Shown here piece after piece: positions 36,378 through 45,114 of a DNA stretch of 64,000 nucleotides (within the stretch, counting starts at the first letter, position 1; each line of letters opens with the position of its first letter). The DNA is taken from the NCBI GenBank assembly GCA_963795835.1, contig CAWCJC010000008.1, forward strand, positions 62,001-126,000. Direction: 5' to 3'. The notes beneath the pieces were generated by a model, which was not told where the DNA came from, ran no database searches, and saw only the letters and a program-made list of their open reading frames with translations. The position numbers and the translations under genes are program-made. This DNA comes from JALYXI01 sp963795835 (GTDB lineage: Bacteria; Acidobacteriota; Terriglobia; Bryobacterales; Bryobacteraceae).

Positions 36378-37508
36378 ATGCCGGACGACCAGAAGGGGGA
36401 GCAATCCCTCTCTGGCGGGCCTGTGTCTCCCGATGGGACACCGCACGTCAGCCACGAACAGACTACCGATAACTCGCCGACTTACAACTACTACGACGAG
36501 TCCTATACTTACGATTCCGCGGATCAACCAGCCGCGGCCCCGCCCACGCCTGTCACCCTGACTCCGCCTCCTCCCCCCGCGCCCCCCGCCCCTCCCAAAC
36601 CGAAAGCAGACGAAGACGAAGACCCCGAAGAAAGCGGAATGCTGCGCATGTCCTTTATGGGGCATCTCGAAGAACTTCGGAAGCGCATTCTTCTGATGCT
36701 GGTCGGCATCGCGGTGGCATTCACAGTTAGCCTTACGTTCTGCAATGAGTTATGGCGCATTGTCAGCGCTCCTGCGACCGCCGCTCTGACCACCCTCGGC
36801 ATACATCCGCCCAATCTTTCCCAGATCCAACCGATGGAAGCGTTCAACGTGATTTGGTTCAAGCTCCCCACGCTGGTCGCTGTCTTCTTGAGCTCACCCT
36901 GGATCCTCTATCAGGTGTGGGCCTTCATCGCGCCCGGCCTCTACAAGAAGGAGCGCCGGCTCGCGGCGCCGTTCGTCATCTCTTCTGCGGGGTTGTTTAT
37001 CATCGGCGGCCTGTTCGCCTATTTCGTGGCATTTCGGTTCGGTCTTACTTTTCTGCTGGGTATCGCCGTGGGTGACAACGTCACCCCCCTGATCTCCATC
37101 AACGAATATTTCGACCTGTTCGTGAATGTCACGCTGGGAATCGGAATCGTTTTCGAACTCCCGGTACTTATTTTTCTTCTCACCCTGCTACGCGTCGTGA
37201 ACCCCGGGTTCCTGATCCGCCATAGCCGTTACGCCATCTTAGGCATCGTGATCTTAGCCGCGGTGATCACGCCTACGCCCGACATCTTCAACCTCATGCT
37301 CTTCGCCACGCCAATGATCCTGCTTTTTTACATTGGCATCTTTGCCAGTTACCTTCTGGTATTGAAACGCGAAGGCCGCCGCATGCCTGCCAAGATTCTA
37401 GGAATTGTAACTTTGGTGATACTCTTGCTCCTCGGAATCGCAGCTTATTTCGCAACACTGAAGTATCACTTGCACTACATCGCGCATTGGCCGTTTATCA
37501 CCCAATAA
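36378..37508 (+). CDS. tatC: Twin-arginine translocase subunit TatC with N-terminal extension
   Basis: 376 aa against about 250 for typical TatC. The first about 90 residues are an extra, hydrophilic region: a Tyr-rich patch (NYYDESYTYDS), a long Pro run and an acidic stretch. From MSFMGHLEELRKRIL on it is a normal six-helix TatC, with SPWILYQVWAFIAPGLYKKER and the ITPTPDIFN motif before helix 5. TatC binds the twin-arginine signal. Gene order tatA-tatC with 3 bases between. Confidence 0.95.
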   Translation: MPDDQKGEQSLSGGPVSPDGTPHVSHEQTTDNSPTYNYYDESYTYDSADQPAAAPPTPVTLTPPPPPAPPAPPKPKADEDEDPEESGMLRMSFMGHLEELRKRILLMLVGIAVAFTVSLTFCNELWRIVSAPATAALTTLGIHPPNLSQIQPMEAFNVIWFKLPTLVAVFLSSPWILYQVWAFIAPGLYKKERRLAAPFVISSAGLFIIGGLFAYFVAFRFGLTFLLGIAVGDNVTPLISINEYFDLFVNVTLGIGIVFELPVLIFLLTLLRVVNPGFLIRHSRYAILGIVILAAVITPTPDIFNLMLFATPMILLFYIGIFASYLLVLKREGRRMPAKILGIVTLVILLLLGIAAYFATLKYHLHYIAHWPFITQ

Positions 37509-37521
37509 TTATTGGGGCCTT

Positions 37522-37743
37522 ATGGATCTCAACAAAATCATCAGCGAACTTCTTGAGGAGCGGCAGAGGCTCGACCGGCTGGTCGCGTCTTTAGAACAAA
37601 TCGAAGCTGAGTTGCCGCATTCAAAAGTTGCAAGAGAGTCTCGCCGTGGTCGAAAATCCATGGATGCTGAAGGGCGTGCCGCAGTCTCGGAACGCATGAA
37701 GAAGTATTGGGAAAATCGCAGGAAGAACGGCGCTAGTTCTTGA
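37522..37743 (+). CDS. Small coiled-coil/basic hypothetical protein
   Basis: 73 aa. The first half is a heptad-patterned helix (ISELLEERQRLDRLVASLEQIE), the second a basic region (RESRRGRKSMDAEGRAAVSE) resembling short nucleic-acid-binding helices. Small proteins of this form are frequent in Acidobacterial genomes; function unknown. It lies 13 bases after tatC, possibly on the same transcript, and overlaps the convergent methyltransferase gene by 11 bases. Confidence 0.6.
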   Translation: MDLNKIISELLEERQRLDRLVASLEQIEAELPHSKVARESRRGRKSMDAEGRAAVSERMKKYWENRRKNGASS

Positions 37744-38404
37744 AGAACCAAAGCCAAAAATATTGTCCGCCGGCACCGTGGCGATAACGAGGTTCGAACC
37801 CGCACCGCTCCGCTAATGCCACTGCTTGCGCGTCAGAAAACGGAACACCAAGCCATGTGTCATGGGCTTCCGTTGCAAGCGTTGCATCTCCCTGAACCTG
37901 GAACTTGAACAACCCACCCGGCCGCATCAGGCGATGAACCTCGCGGACGTAAGTTTCAATCACCTCCCGGCTCGGAATGTGCTGAAACACAATCGACGAG
38001 AAAGCAAAATCAATGCTCACGTCGCCTAAAACGCTCAAGTCGGTTCCGTTATTTTGCCAAAAGTGAGCATTCTCAATCGCCCGATTTGCTTCCTTCGCCT
38101 GCCGAATCATTTCGCCCGAAACGTCCACGCCATGGACGGTCCCAAAGATCTCCGCAAGGGCGCGTGTTACGCGACCAACCCCGCATCCGATCTCGAGCAC
38201 AGTCATCTGCTTCGGGTCCTTCTCTTGGCAGATATTAATCATGTCAGTCAGGACTTCTTCTTTGACGGTGAGGCGGCCAGATTCATAGAACGCGGCATCG
38301 TCCCAGTTTTTCTCCGCCGTATTTACATAAAAGCGGGCGTTTTCTAGGGCTCGCGCATCCCATTCACGCTGCATGCGTCCAAGCAGTTCCGGATCCGTCA
38401 TCAT
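37733..38404 (-). CDS. Class I SAM-dependent methyltransferase
   Basis: 223 aa. Motif I is VLEIGCGVGRVTRALA, motif II VHGVDVSGEMIRQAKE, then FAFSSIVFQHIPSREVI and HRLMRPGGLFKFQVQ. This is a Methyltransf_11/25-type Rossmann fold; the substrate is not predictable. The C-terminal end (GAGGQYFWLWFF) is hydrophobic. It stands alone next to the tRNA-Ala gene. Confidence 0.88.
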   Translation of the reverse strand: MMTDPELLGRMQREWDARALENARFYVNTAEKNWDDAAFYESGRLTVKEEVLTDMINICQEKDPKQMTVLEIGCGVGRVTRALAEIFGTVHGVDVSGEMIRQAKEANRAIENAHFWQNNGTDLSVLGDVSIDFAFSSIVFQHIPSREVIETYVREVHRLMRPGGLFKFQVQGDATLATEAHDTWLGVPFSDAQAVALAERCGFEPRYRHGAGGQYFWLWFFKN

Positions 38405-38425
38405 GTTATATTGTAAGCGTCGCGT

Positions 38426-38501
38426 GGGCGACTAGCTCAGCTGGGAGAGCGCTGCGTTCGCAATGCAGAGGTCGGGGGTTCGATCCCCCCGTCGTCCACC
38501 A
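38426..38501 (+). tRNA. tRNA-Ala(CGC)
   Basis: A 76-base cloverleaf: acceptor GGGCGAC pairs with GTCGTCC, including the G3-U70 wobble that identifies alanine tRNAs. The anticodon loop is TTCGCAA with anticodon CGC (reads GCG). The T arm is CGGGGGTTCGATCCCCCC, and the CCA end is encoded. Confidence 0.95.
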
Positions 38502-38503
38502 AT

Positions 38504-38974
38504 TTAATACCCGCTTCCCCCAAATCCCTTTCCTCCGCGCGCCGATTCCCCGAGTTCCGCTTCTTCCCACTCCACTGCCTCGTACTGAGCCACAACCATC
38601 TGCGCAATCCGGTGTCCCGCGGAGACTCGATATGCTTCCCGCCCCAAGTTCAACAAGATCACCCGAATCTCCCCCCGGTAACCTGGATCGATCGTCGCCG
38701 GGCTATTCGGCAGTGTAATGGCATGCTTCAGGGACAATCCGCTCCGCGGCCGAATCTGCGCCTCATAGCCCGGCGGTAATTCGATCGCGATCCCAGTCGG
38801 CACCAGTACCGGAATACCGGGCTCCAGATCAACATCCTCTACTGCGCACAAATCCATCCCCGCGTCCTCGTGTGAGCCGTGCGCATAGGCCGGCAACACC
38901 GCATCTTCCCGTAACCGCCGAATTCGAATAGTCAATTGGTTATGATAAGCGCTTGCTTCAGGACTTCTGGACAA
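38504..38974 (-). CDS. dut: dUTP diphosphatase
   Basis: 156 aa trimeric dUTPase, removing dUTP and making dUMP for thymidylate synthesis. All five motifs are visible: DAGMDLCA, PRSGLSLK, PATIDPGYRGEI, GHRIAQMVV and the flexible RGGKGFGGSGY tail. The first about 17 residues are extra. A ThyX-like gene lies close by on the other strand. Its 5' end overlaps the 5' end of the divergent mgtC-like gene by 22 bases, so the start of one or both may be further in. Confidence 0.95.
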   Translation of the reverse strand: MSRSPEASAYHNQLTIRIRRLREDAVLPAYAHGSHEDAGMDLCAVEDVDLEPGIPVLVPTGIAIELPPGYEAQIRPRSGLSLKHAITLPNSPATIDPGYRGEIRVILLNLGREAYRVSAGHRIAQMVVAQYEAVEWEEAELGESARGGKGFGGSGY

Positions 38975-39369
38975 ATTTCTACCATGTCGCGCTCGCCTAT
39001 GTGCTCACCCTGCCTATAGGTTGGCAGAGCGAACTCGAAGCACACACTGCCGGCGTCCGCACGTTCCCCATTGTCGGAATGGCCAGTTGCGCCTTCCTCA
39101 TGCTCCTGGGTGACCATCCCGGAGAGGGCGACCGCTCGCGCCTTTTACAAGGCCTGATTACCGGCATCGGTTTCATCGGCGCCGGCGCAATCTTAAAGGA
39201 CGGCGCCGGCGTCAAGGGCACAGCCACCGCCGCGAGTGTCTGGAACGCCGCTATCATCGGTGCCGCTATTGCGCTCGACCACTTCGGAATGGCGATCACG
39301 CTGACTCTTCTGAACGTCTTCAGTCTGCGTGGCCTGCTTCCTTTGAAACGGAAACTCGACGGCAACTGA
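38953..39369 (+). CDS. MgtC/SapB-family membrane protein
   Basis: 138 aa, four predicted helices. The family core is GLITGIGFIGAGAIL with VKGTATAASVWNAAIIGAAI. Many relatives affect magnesium adaptation or ATP synthase activity, but this short branch lacks the C-terminal domain of MgtC. Start is TTG at 38953 with no strong ribosome site, inside the dut leader. ThyX-like follows 14 bases later. Confidence 0.8.
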   Translation: MLQDFWTNFYHVALAYVLTLPIGWQSELEAHTAGVRTFPIVGMASCAFLMLLGDHPGEGDRSRLLQGLITGIGFIGAGAILKDGAGVKGTATAASVWNAAIIGAAIALDHFGMAITLTLLNVFSLRGLLPLKRKLDGN

Positions 39370-39383
39370 CGTATCCTAACCTC

Positions 39384-40785
39384 TTGAAACGCGTTATTAC
39401 CGTCGCTCCGCTCCCTCCCGAAAAATGCGCCTACGCCCTGGCCCGCTACTCGCGTTCCGCCGACTCCATTCGCGAATCGCTCGAGTGGGTCCGCACCCAT
39501 AACTCTGAAAAATTTCTGGAAAGCTATTACTTCCAATACGGCCACCAATCGATTGCCGACCTTGGCCACACCATCCTGTGCTTCGAGGGCATCTCCGAAC
39601 TCGCCGCCACCGAGATTGAAGACGAGCCGCTCTGGGATGGCCAGGCAAAGTCCACCCGTTATCAAGATTTCAGCCGCACCGGCTTCATTACTCCGCCCGA
39701 TCTGGAGGATCCCGCGCTGTACCAAGCCGCCGCCGCGAAGCTTCTTGAAGCCTACGGTACCGTGCACTCCGCGGAACTCGAGCGACTGCGCGAAGCACTC
39801 CCGCGACCTGCCGACATGAAGCCCGATGCCTACGAACGCAACATCGCCGCCCGCGCTTTCGACATCGCCCGCTACTCTGCTCTTCTGGGGCATTCCGACG
39901 AACGTCGGCCAAGTTACCAGCATCAGGACTCTCGAAAAGCAGATCCGCCGCCTGGCGTCATCGCCCTACGCTGAATTGCGCAGCCTCGCGGCGGAGATCG
40001 CGGAAGCCTGCGCCGCCGCGCCTGATTGCACTTGGTACCAAACCACCGAGCCTGAGAAGCTCGCGCCCACGCTTGCCCGCCATGCCGACCCCGACACGCA
40101 CGCGCCCGCCGCTCAATCCGCGCTCGCGCAATGGGCCGCTCAAAATCTGGGCGCTGTGCCGGATCTGAACTGCCCCGATGTCGATCTCGTCCGCCCGAAA
40201 GCTCCCCTTACGGAGATCGCTGCGACGCTGCTTTACCCGGTAACGCAGCATTCGTTCCGCTCGCTTTACGAAACAGTATCCACCTGGTCGGACGCTCGCC
40301 AAGCCGAAGTGCTCGAGACCGCGCTTCAATCCCGGGGCCGCCGCGACGACCTCCTTCGCGAGTTCCGTGGTGCCCAATTCTGCTTCGATATGACGATTGA
40401 CCTTGGCGCCTATCGCGACCTTCATCGCCATCGCCGCACACAGCAGTTCCGCCAAGCCTATTCCGGCAATCTCGGGTATGCCACTCCGCCGAACGCGCCG
40501 CCTGTCTATGCACCGGCAATCGAGCAAGCTTTCGCCGCCTTCAAGACCTTACCGCAGCCCGCTGCGCAGTACATTCTGCCGTTCGCCGCGCGCAGCCGCT
40601 TTCTGTTCAAAATGGATTTTGCCGAAGCCGAATACATGTCCCGCGTTCGCAGCGGGGTGAAGGGCCACTTCAGCTATCGCGAAATCGCGTGGGAAATGAA
40701 GCGCCGCATGGAAGAACAAGTTCCGGAACTCGGCCGTCTGATTCACGCTACTCCACCCGAAATGGAAGATCCTCTCCAGCGCTAA
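39384..40785 (+). CDS. Tandem ThyX-like protein (FAD-dependent thymidylate synthase family), frameshifted
   Basis: About 467 aa when joined, double a normal ThyX. Residues 1-about 170 form one ThyX-like half: YGHQSIADLGHTILCFEGIS and KSTRYQDF, but no RHR motif. The second half (about 230-467) carries YRDLHRHRRTQQFRQ and VKGHFSYREIAWEMKRRM. The frame breaks at GGGG 39887-39890; removing one G gives RYSALLGIPTNVGQVTSIRT. True ThyX makes dTMP using methylene-THF and FADH2. Whether this divergent double form does so is uncertain; a dut gene nearby is consistent with nucleotide metabolism. Confidence 0.78.
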
Positions 40786-40797
40786 ACTGTAGATTAG

Positions 40798-41379
40798 ATG
40801 AAGCCTCTTGTCGCTCTCTTCGCGCTCGCTGCCCTGGTTCTAGGAGATCCCTCGCCGGATAAAATGATCGGCCTGAAGACCGCACCCACCAAGCTCGATC
40901 TCTTCCTGGATATGCAGTGCCCACCTTGCAAGATGTTTCACGATCAAACTCTGCCGGACGTGATCGCGAACTATGCGAACAAAGGCAAAGTGCTCATCGT
41001 GCTCCACGATTTCCCGCTGCCCCAGCACAACCACGCGCTCGAAGCCGCGCGCTGGGCCAATGCCGCGAACTCCGTGCACAAATATCAGGAGATTTCGAAC
41101 GCGCTTTTCGCTACGCAGGAAAAGTGGGTCGCCAATGGCGACCTTCGCTCCGTCGTTGCGTCTAAACTGACGCCCGCCGAAATGAAAACCGTGGAATCGC
41201 ACCTGAAAGATCCAGCCATCGAAGCCGGCATTGATGCGGATCGCGCCCTGGGTGTGCAAATGGGCCTGAAAGTCACCCCGACGCTGGTCGTTACCCACAA
41301 GCTGCAGACCTATCCTTTCGGTGGTCCCGTTTCTTACTCCATTCTCAAGCAGGCGCTTGACGATATCGCCACAAAGTGA
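40798..41379 (+). CDS. Thioredoxin-like/DsbA-type secreted protein
   Basis: 193 aa with a short signal peptide (MKPLVALFALAALVLG) and a thioredoxin fold. The redox site is CPPC in LDMQCPPCKMF. The insert HDFPLPQHNHALEAARWA is typical of DsbA/DsbG-like thiol oxidases, and LKVTPTLVV holds the cis-proline. It likely acts in the periplasm. The last codons overlap the GTG start of the MauE-like gene, so the two are co-expressed and may form a redox pair. Confidence 0.85.
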   Translation: MKPLVALFALAALVLGDPSPDKMIGLKTAPTKLDLFLDMQCPPCKMFHDQTLPDVIANYANKGKVLIVLHDFPLPQHNHALEAARWANAANSVHKYQEISNALFATQEKWVANGDLRSVVASKLTPAEMKTVESHLKDPAIEAGIDADRALGVQMGLKVTPTLVVTHKLQTYPFGGPVSYSILKQALDDIATK

Positions 41380-41834
41380 ACCGGATCGCCAAGTACCTGC
41401 TGATCGCACTGCGCGTGTTCCTGGGCGCCGTATTTGTTTACGCAGCTTACGTGAAGCTCAAGGCCCCTTGGTATATGTTCGCCGCGAACATTTATTCCTA
41501 CCAGATGCTTCCTTCCTGGGCCTCTGAATGGATCGCCCGCACGCTGCCCGCGTTTGAGATGGTCCTGGGTCTCGTTCTCATCAGCGGCATCAAGCTGCGC
41601 TGGAGCGCCCTGGTAAGCGGCCTGCTGCTTTTTGCCTTCTGGCTCAGCATGGCCATCGCGTATTCAAAAGGCCTCGCCATCAACTGCGGATGCTTCGGCG
41701 ATGGCGAACCGCTCTCAAAATTCACTTTACTCCGAGATGGATTGCTGGTCGCCGCCGCCGGCCTGCTCTGGTGGTTCAGTTCACCGCGCGCAAGTACTGC
41801 GGCGGCCATCGATTCTCCTGTTTCAGTTGCTTAG
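41376..41834 (+). CDS. MauE/DoxX-like membrane protein
   Basis: 152 aa, four membrane helices (IALRVFLGAVFVYAAYVKL, TLPAFEMVLGLVLIS, LVSGLLLFAFWLSMAIAY, DGLLVAAAGLLWWF). The loop INCGCFGDGE contains two cysteines in the CxC form typical of MauE-like proteins that pair with thioredoxin-fold partners. Translationally coupled to the upstream DsbA-like gene. Probably passes electrons or disulfides across the inner membrane. Confidence 0.82.
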   Translation: MNRIAKYLLIALRVFLGAVFVYAAYVKLKAPWYMFAANIYSYQMLPSWASEWIARTLPAFEMVLGLVLISGIKLRWSALVSGLLLFAFWLSMAIAYSKGLAINCGCFGDGEPLSKFTLLRDGLLVAAAGLLWWFSSPRASTAAAIDSPVSVA

Positions 41835-42856
41835 CCGCATGGTTCGGCCAATACGGGTCGCGCAACAATTCCCGCGCCAGCAAAACTACATCGGCTTGCC
41901 CCGAGCTGATGATTTCGTTCGCCTGCGCGGCTTCTGTAATCATCCCCACCGCGCCGGTCGCGATTGCGGCTTCTCGCCGAATCTGCTCAGCGAACTGCGC
42001 CTGATACCCAGGACCTAACGGTATCTTCACGCCAGGCACTACTCCGCCGGAAGACGCGTCAATCAAATCCACACCTATCTCCCGCAACGCTTTCGAGAGT
42101 TCCACCGACTGCTCGATCGTCCAGCCAGGCCGGTCCGTCACCCAATCCGTCGCGGAAAGACGCACGAACAACGGCCCGGTCCAAAATGCGCGCAACTCCG
42201 TCGCGATCTCTCGCAACAGCCGCGTCCGGTTCTCGAAACTCCCGCCATACTCATCCGTGCGCTGATTCGACAAGGGCGACAAGAACTCATGCAAGCAGAT
42301 ACCCGTGCGCGGCATGAATTTCCAACACATCGAATTCCGCCGCAATTGCCCGCTTGGCGGCGGCCGTAAAGTCACGTTTCACCTTCGCGATCCCCGCCGC
42401 GTCCAGTGCAATTGGCTTTGGATAAGAATCGCTGAAAGCCAGCCCGCTCGGGGCGACGGTTTGCTCCGGCCACCCTCCTTCTTCCACCGGGGCCACATGC
42501 TCCTCCACCCAGGGCCGCGACATACTTGCCTTTCGTCCGGCATGCGCAATCTGAATTCCCGCCAAAGCCTCCTGCCCATGAATGAAGCGAACAATCTCGC
42601 GCAGCTTCGAAACATGTTCATCGCGATAAATTCCAAGATCGTTTGCCGTAATGCGGCCCTCCGGGGAGACCGCCGAAGCTTCGAAAATCACCAGCCCCGC
42701 TCCCCCCACGGCGCGCGATCCCAGGTGCACCATGTGCCAGTCGTTCGCAAATCCGTCTTCGCTTGAATACTGGCACATCGGCGAGACCACGATCCTGTTC
42801 CGCAACGTCACGCCGCGCAAGGTGAGAGGAGAAAATAAGTTGGGTGTTTGATCCAC
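41776..42856 (-). CDS. NADPH dehydrogenase, old yellow enzyme family (YqjM/NamA type), frameshifted
   Basis: About 360 aa joined, family length. N-terminal part: VVSPMCQYSSEDGFANDWHM (FMN-binding and Cys of the YqjM class), HLGSRAVGGAGLVIFEASAV, QIAHAGRKAS. C-terminal part: FLSPLSNQRTDEYGG, ENRTRLLREI and DVVLLARELLRDPYW. The frame breaks after HAAHGYLL at a TT (42293-42294 on the plus strand, AA); removing one base gives HGYLLHEFLSPLSNQRTD. It reduces alkenes of enones with NADPH and FMN. The end overlaps the MauE-like gene by 59 bases convergently. Confidence 0.9.
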
Positions 42857-42897
42857 ATAGTTTAGATGGCTACACTCGGGAATCGGGTTCGCCCCAC

Positions 42898-43617
42898 ATG
42901 CTTAGGACTGTAACAGCCACCCGCTATGTCACTCCCCTTCGGGAAGGCGGCAGCCTGCCCGCCATTGTGGAAGCGGACGATTCCGGCCTTTACGTCGTGA
43001 AATTCCGCGGAGCCGGACAGGGCCCACTTGCGCTGGCGGCCGAACTGATCGCGGGCGCGCTCGGTCAAGCTCTCCAACTACCCATCCCTGAACTGGTCCT
43101 TATCGATGTCGACCCCGCCCTTGCGCGCAACGAACCCGATGCCGAAATCCGCGACCTGCTCACACGCAGCCCTGGCCTGAACGTAGCCATGGATTATCTC
43201 CCCGGCTCTCTGATGTTCGACCCCGCCGCACGCCACACCGCGCCCGCGCAACTTGCCAGCCGAACCGTTTGGTTCGATTCCTTCTGCGTAAACGTCGACC
43301 GCACCGCGCGCAATCCCAACCTGCTGCGCTGGCATAAACAGATCTACCTGATCGATCACGGCGCCGCACTCTACTTCCACCATGACTGGCCCAATGCAGG
43401 CCGCGTGGCGCAGAGCAGCTTCCCCGCAATCAGGGAACACGTGTTGCTCCCATGGGCCACGGAACTTCCGGAAGCCGCCGAATGGGCCCGCGCCCGCTTT
43501 ACTCGTGCAATCTTCCAGCAAGCCGTGGAGCAAGTCCCGAACGAATGGCTCACCGCAAGTGCCAATGAGTACGCAGACTGGTTTGAGGAGCGAATGAGCT
43601 ATGTCCGTATCGTTTGA
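42898..43617 (+). CDS. HipA-like kinase
   Basis: 239 aa from ATG 42898 (a longer frame to 42844 reaches the divergent OYE gene and lacks conservation). Kinase elements: YVVKFRGAGQG (nucleotide-binding Lys), the catalytic loop VDRTARNPNLL (N-x-D-x5-N form) and YLIDHGAALY in place of DFG. This small HipA-like family usually stands beside a DUF3037 protein, as here (17-base overlap). Substrate unknown; it is not a standard HipBA toxin module and no HipB gene is present. Confidence 0.82.
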   Translation: MLRTVTATRYVTPLREGGSLPAIVEADDSGLYVVKFRGAGQGPLALAAELIAGALGQALQLPIPELVLIDVDPALARNEPDAEIRDLLTRSPGLNVAMDYLPGSLMFDPAARHTAPAQLASRTVWFDSFCVNVDRTARNPNLLRWHKQIYLIDHGAALYFHHDWPNAGRVAQSSFPAIREHVLLPWATELPEAAEWARARFTRAIFQQAVEQVPNEWLTASANEYADWFEERMSYVRIV

Positions 43618-43985
43618 CTACGCCATCGTCCGCGTAGTCCCGCGCGTGGACCGCCAGGAGTTTCTGAATGCCGGCGTCATCGTCTTCAGTCTTGCAACAC
43701 AAATTCCTGAATGCTCAAATCCACATCGATCGCCCGCGGCTTTCCAGCCTCTGGCCTGCCCTCGATTTAGACGAAACCGCCGCGCAACTCGAAGCAATCT
43801 CGCGCATCGCCGCGGCCGACCCGCAAGCCGGCCCCATTGCCCACCTACCCCTGCGGGAACGATTTCACTGGCTGGTCGCGCCGCGCAGCACTGTAATTCA
43901 AGTCTCGCCCGTTCACACCGGGCTAACAGACAATCCGGAAGAAACGCTCAAAGCTTTGTATCGAAAGCTAGTGACACTCCCATGA
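43601..43985 (+). CDS. DUF3037 protein, frameshifted
   Basis: About 128 aa joined. Start: MSVSFDYAIVRVVPRVDRQE and FLNAGVIVFS, then the frame changes at TT (43692-43693) to LQHKFLNAQIHIDRPRLSSL and ends FHWLVAPRSTVIQ, LTDNPEETLKALYRKL. Removing one T joins them. DUF3037 proteins have no known activity, but are a conserved partner of small HipA-like kinases; here the gene starts inside the kinase gene. Its last codons form the first copy of the direct repeat at 43932-44000. Confidence 0.8.
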
Positions 43986-44000
43986 CGGAACTCTCCGAAG
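43932..44000 (+). repeat. Direct repeat copy 1 (DUF3037 end / GNAT start)
   Basis: 69 bases covering the last codons of DUF3037 and then ATGACGGAACTCTCCGAAG. It matches 44603-44670 with about seven substitutions and one indel. After it the short frame continues only nine codons to a stop, so the copy of the GNAT start here is dead. Confidence 0.8.
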
Positions 44001-44016
44001 GGCAGGGTTGATCCCT

Positions 44017-44505
44017 TCATTTGCCTGAATTTTCACTCGGAGCAGCGAGCTTCCGCAAACGCTTCTCGCGCTTGCGCATCGGCATCGAATCGATCAGTTC
44101 GTTTAAGTTCCGCACAGGCACCGGGACTTTACTGGACAGTTTCGAACTTCCATCTTTACCCACCAGCACGACTTGAAACGAGCCGGGGCTCACATTGAAA
44201 CGGCTCATCGCATCGGCAACCTCGCGCGCCGGCAAGGCAGTAACAGAAAGGCCAGGGAACAGGTTGGGGCTTATGGATTGCCGCGAAATAACGGGGATGA
44301 CCAGGATGTCTCGATCCTTAATGTCAAGCGGGTGAGCGCGCAGTTCATCCATCTGGTGGACGAACTCAGGGTTTTCGAGGGAATCGGCAAAAACCAGCAG
44401 CGGCCGCCAATGATCGCGCATGGCCGACAACGATTGACCGCGACCCTGAGCACATGCCGCAAGCGTAAATGCTAAAAGGGAGAGGATCCGGGGTTCTGTT
44501 CTCAT
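44017..44505 (-). CDS. DUF4174 lipoprotein
   Basis: 162 aa from ATG 44505. A signal with lipobox-like LAAC (LLAFTLAACAQG) suggests a lipid-anchored periplasmic protein. The rest is thioredoxin-like DUF4174: RPLLVFADSLENPEFV, DRDILVIPVISRQ, FQVVLVGKDGSSKLSSKVPV and LNELIDSMPMRKREK. There is no CXXC. It lies on the minus strand exactly between the two copies of the direct repeat, so it appears inserted between DUF3037 and its former neighbour GNAT. Function unknown. Confidence 0.78.
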   Translation of the reverse strand: MRTEPRILSLLAFTLAACAQGRGQSLSAMRDHWRPLLVFADSLENPEFVHQMDELRAHPLDIKDRDILVIPVISRQSISPNLFPGLSVTALPAREVADAMSRFNVSPGSFQVVLVGKDGSSKLSSKVPVPVRNLNELIDSMPMRKREKRLRKLAAPSENSGK

Positions 44506-44602
44506 GTTGCTCGATTCGAAGAGCACCAGATTCCGGGCCCGGTTGTTAGATGAAGCCAGGCCAGGCTGTACTCAGAAAATAAGCACACAGGGCTTATGGC
44601 AA

Positions 44603-44670
44603 AATCCGGAAGAAACGCTGAACGCTTAGTATCGAAAGGTAGTGAGACTCCATGATTGAACTCTCCGAAG
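44603..44670 (+). repeat. Direct repeat copy 2 (dead DUF3037 end / live GNAT start)
   Basis: 68 bases, about 88 percent identical to 43932-44000. Here the DUF3037 part is interrupted by TAG, while the second half gives the true GNAT start. The mirror pattern of live and dead halves shows a duplication of a former DUF3037-GNAT junction. Confidence 0.8.
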
Positions 44671-45089
44671 CCACGGCGAACGATACCGAACACCTCATAG
44701 CTATGATGCGCGAGCTTTGGACCACGCCTACGTCCACGTTCAACGAAGCGCTCAGCCGGAACTGCCTCGCCGCGATGCTCGCTGATCGCAGTCTCGGCCG
44801 TGTTTGGCTGATCAACGGGGGCGAAGGTTATCTGGTCCTTACCTTCGGTTATAGCCTGGAGTTCGGGCGCGATGCCTTTATTGACGAGTTTTTCATTGCT
44901 GCGCCTTACAGAAACCGAGGTACCGGGGCGGCGGTACTGGATCTGGCAGCAAGAGAAGCGGCGGAGCTGGGAGTGCAGGCATTGCACCTGGAAGTCGCGG
45001 ACGCCAACGACAGGGCGGAAGCACTCTATGCCCGCAAACTTTTCAAGCGCCACGGCCGACGTCTGATGACCCGATGGCTCAAGACCTGA
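44652..45089 (+). CDS. GNAT-family N-acetyltransferase
   Basis: 145 aa GNAT fold. The acetyl-CoA pyrophosphate loop is AAPYRNRGTGAAVLD, preceded by DAFIDEFFI and followed by LGVQALHLEVADANDRAEALYARKLF, the usual strand-helix ending. Substrate unknown. It begins within the second copy of a direct repeat. Confidence 0.87.
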   Translation: MIELSEATANDTEHLIAMMRELWTTPTSTFNEALSRNCLAAMLADRSLGRVWLINGGEGYLVLTFGYSLEFGRDAFIDEFFIAAPYRNRGTGAAVLDLAAREAAELGVQALHLEVADANDRAEALYARKLFKRHGRRLMTRWLKT

Positions 45090-45114
45090 TAATCTAAAGA
45101 AACACGCCTCCATT

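Noticed and set aside
38947..38954. AAGCGCTT palindrome between dut and the mgtC-like gene as a LacI operator
   Set aside because: Only the 8-bp core matches, it lies inside both coding starts, and neither gene is a plausible sugar-regulated target.
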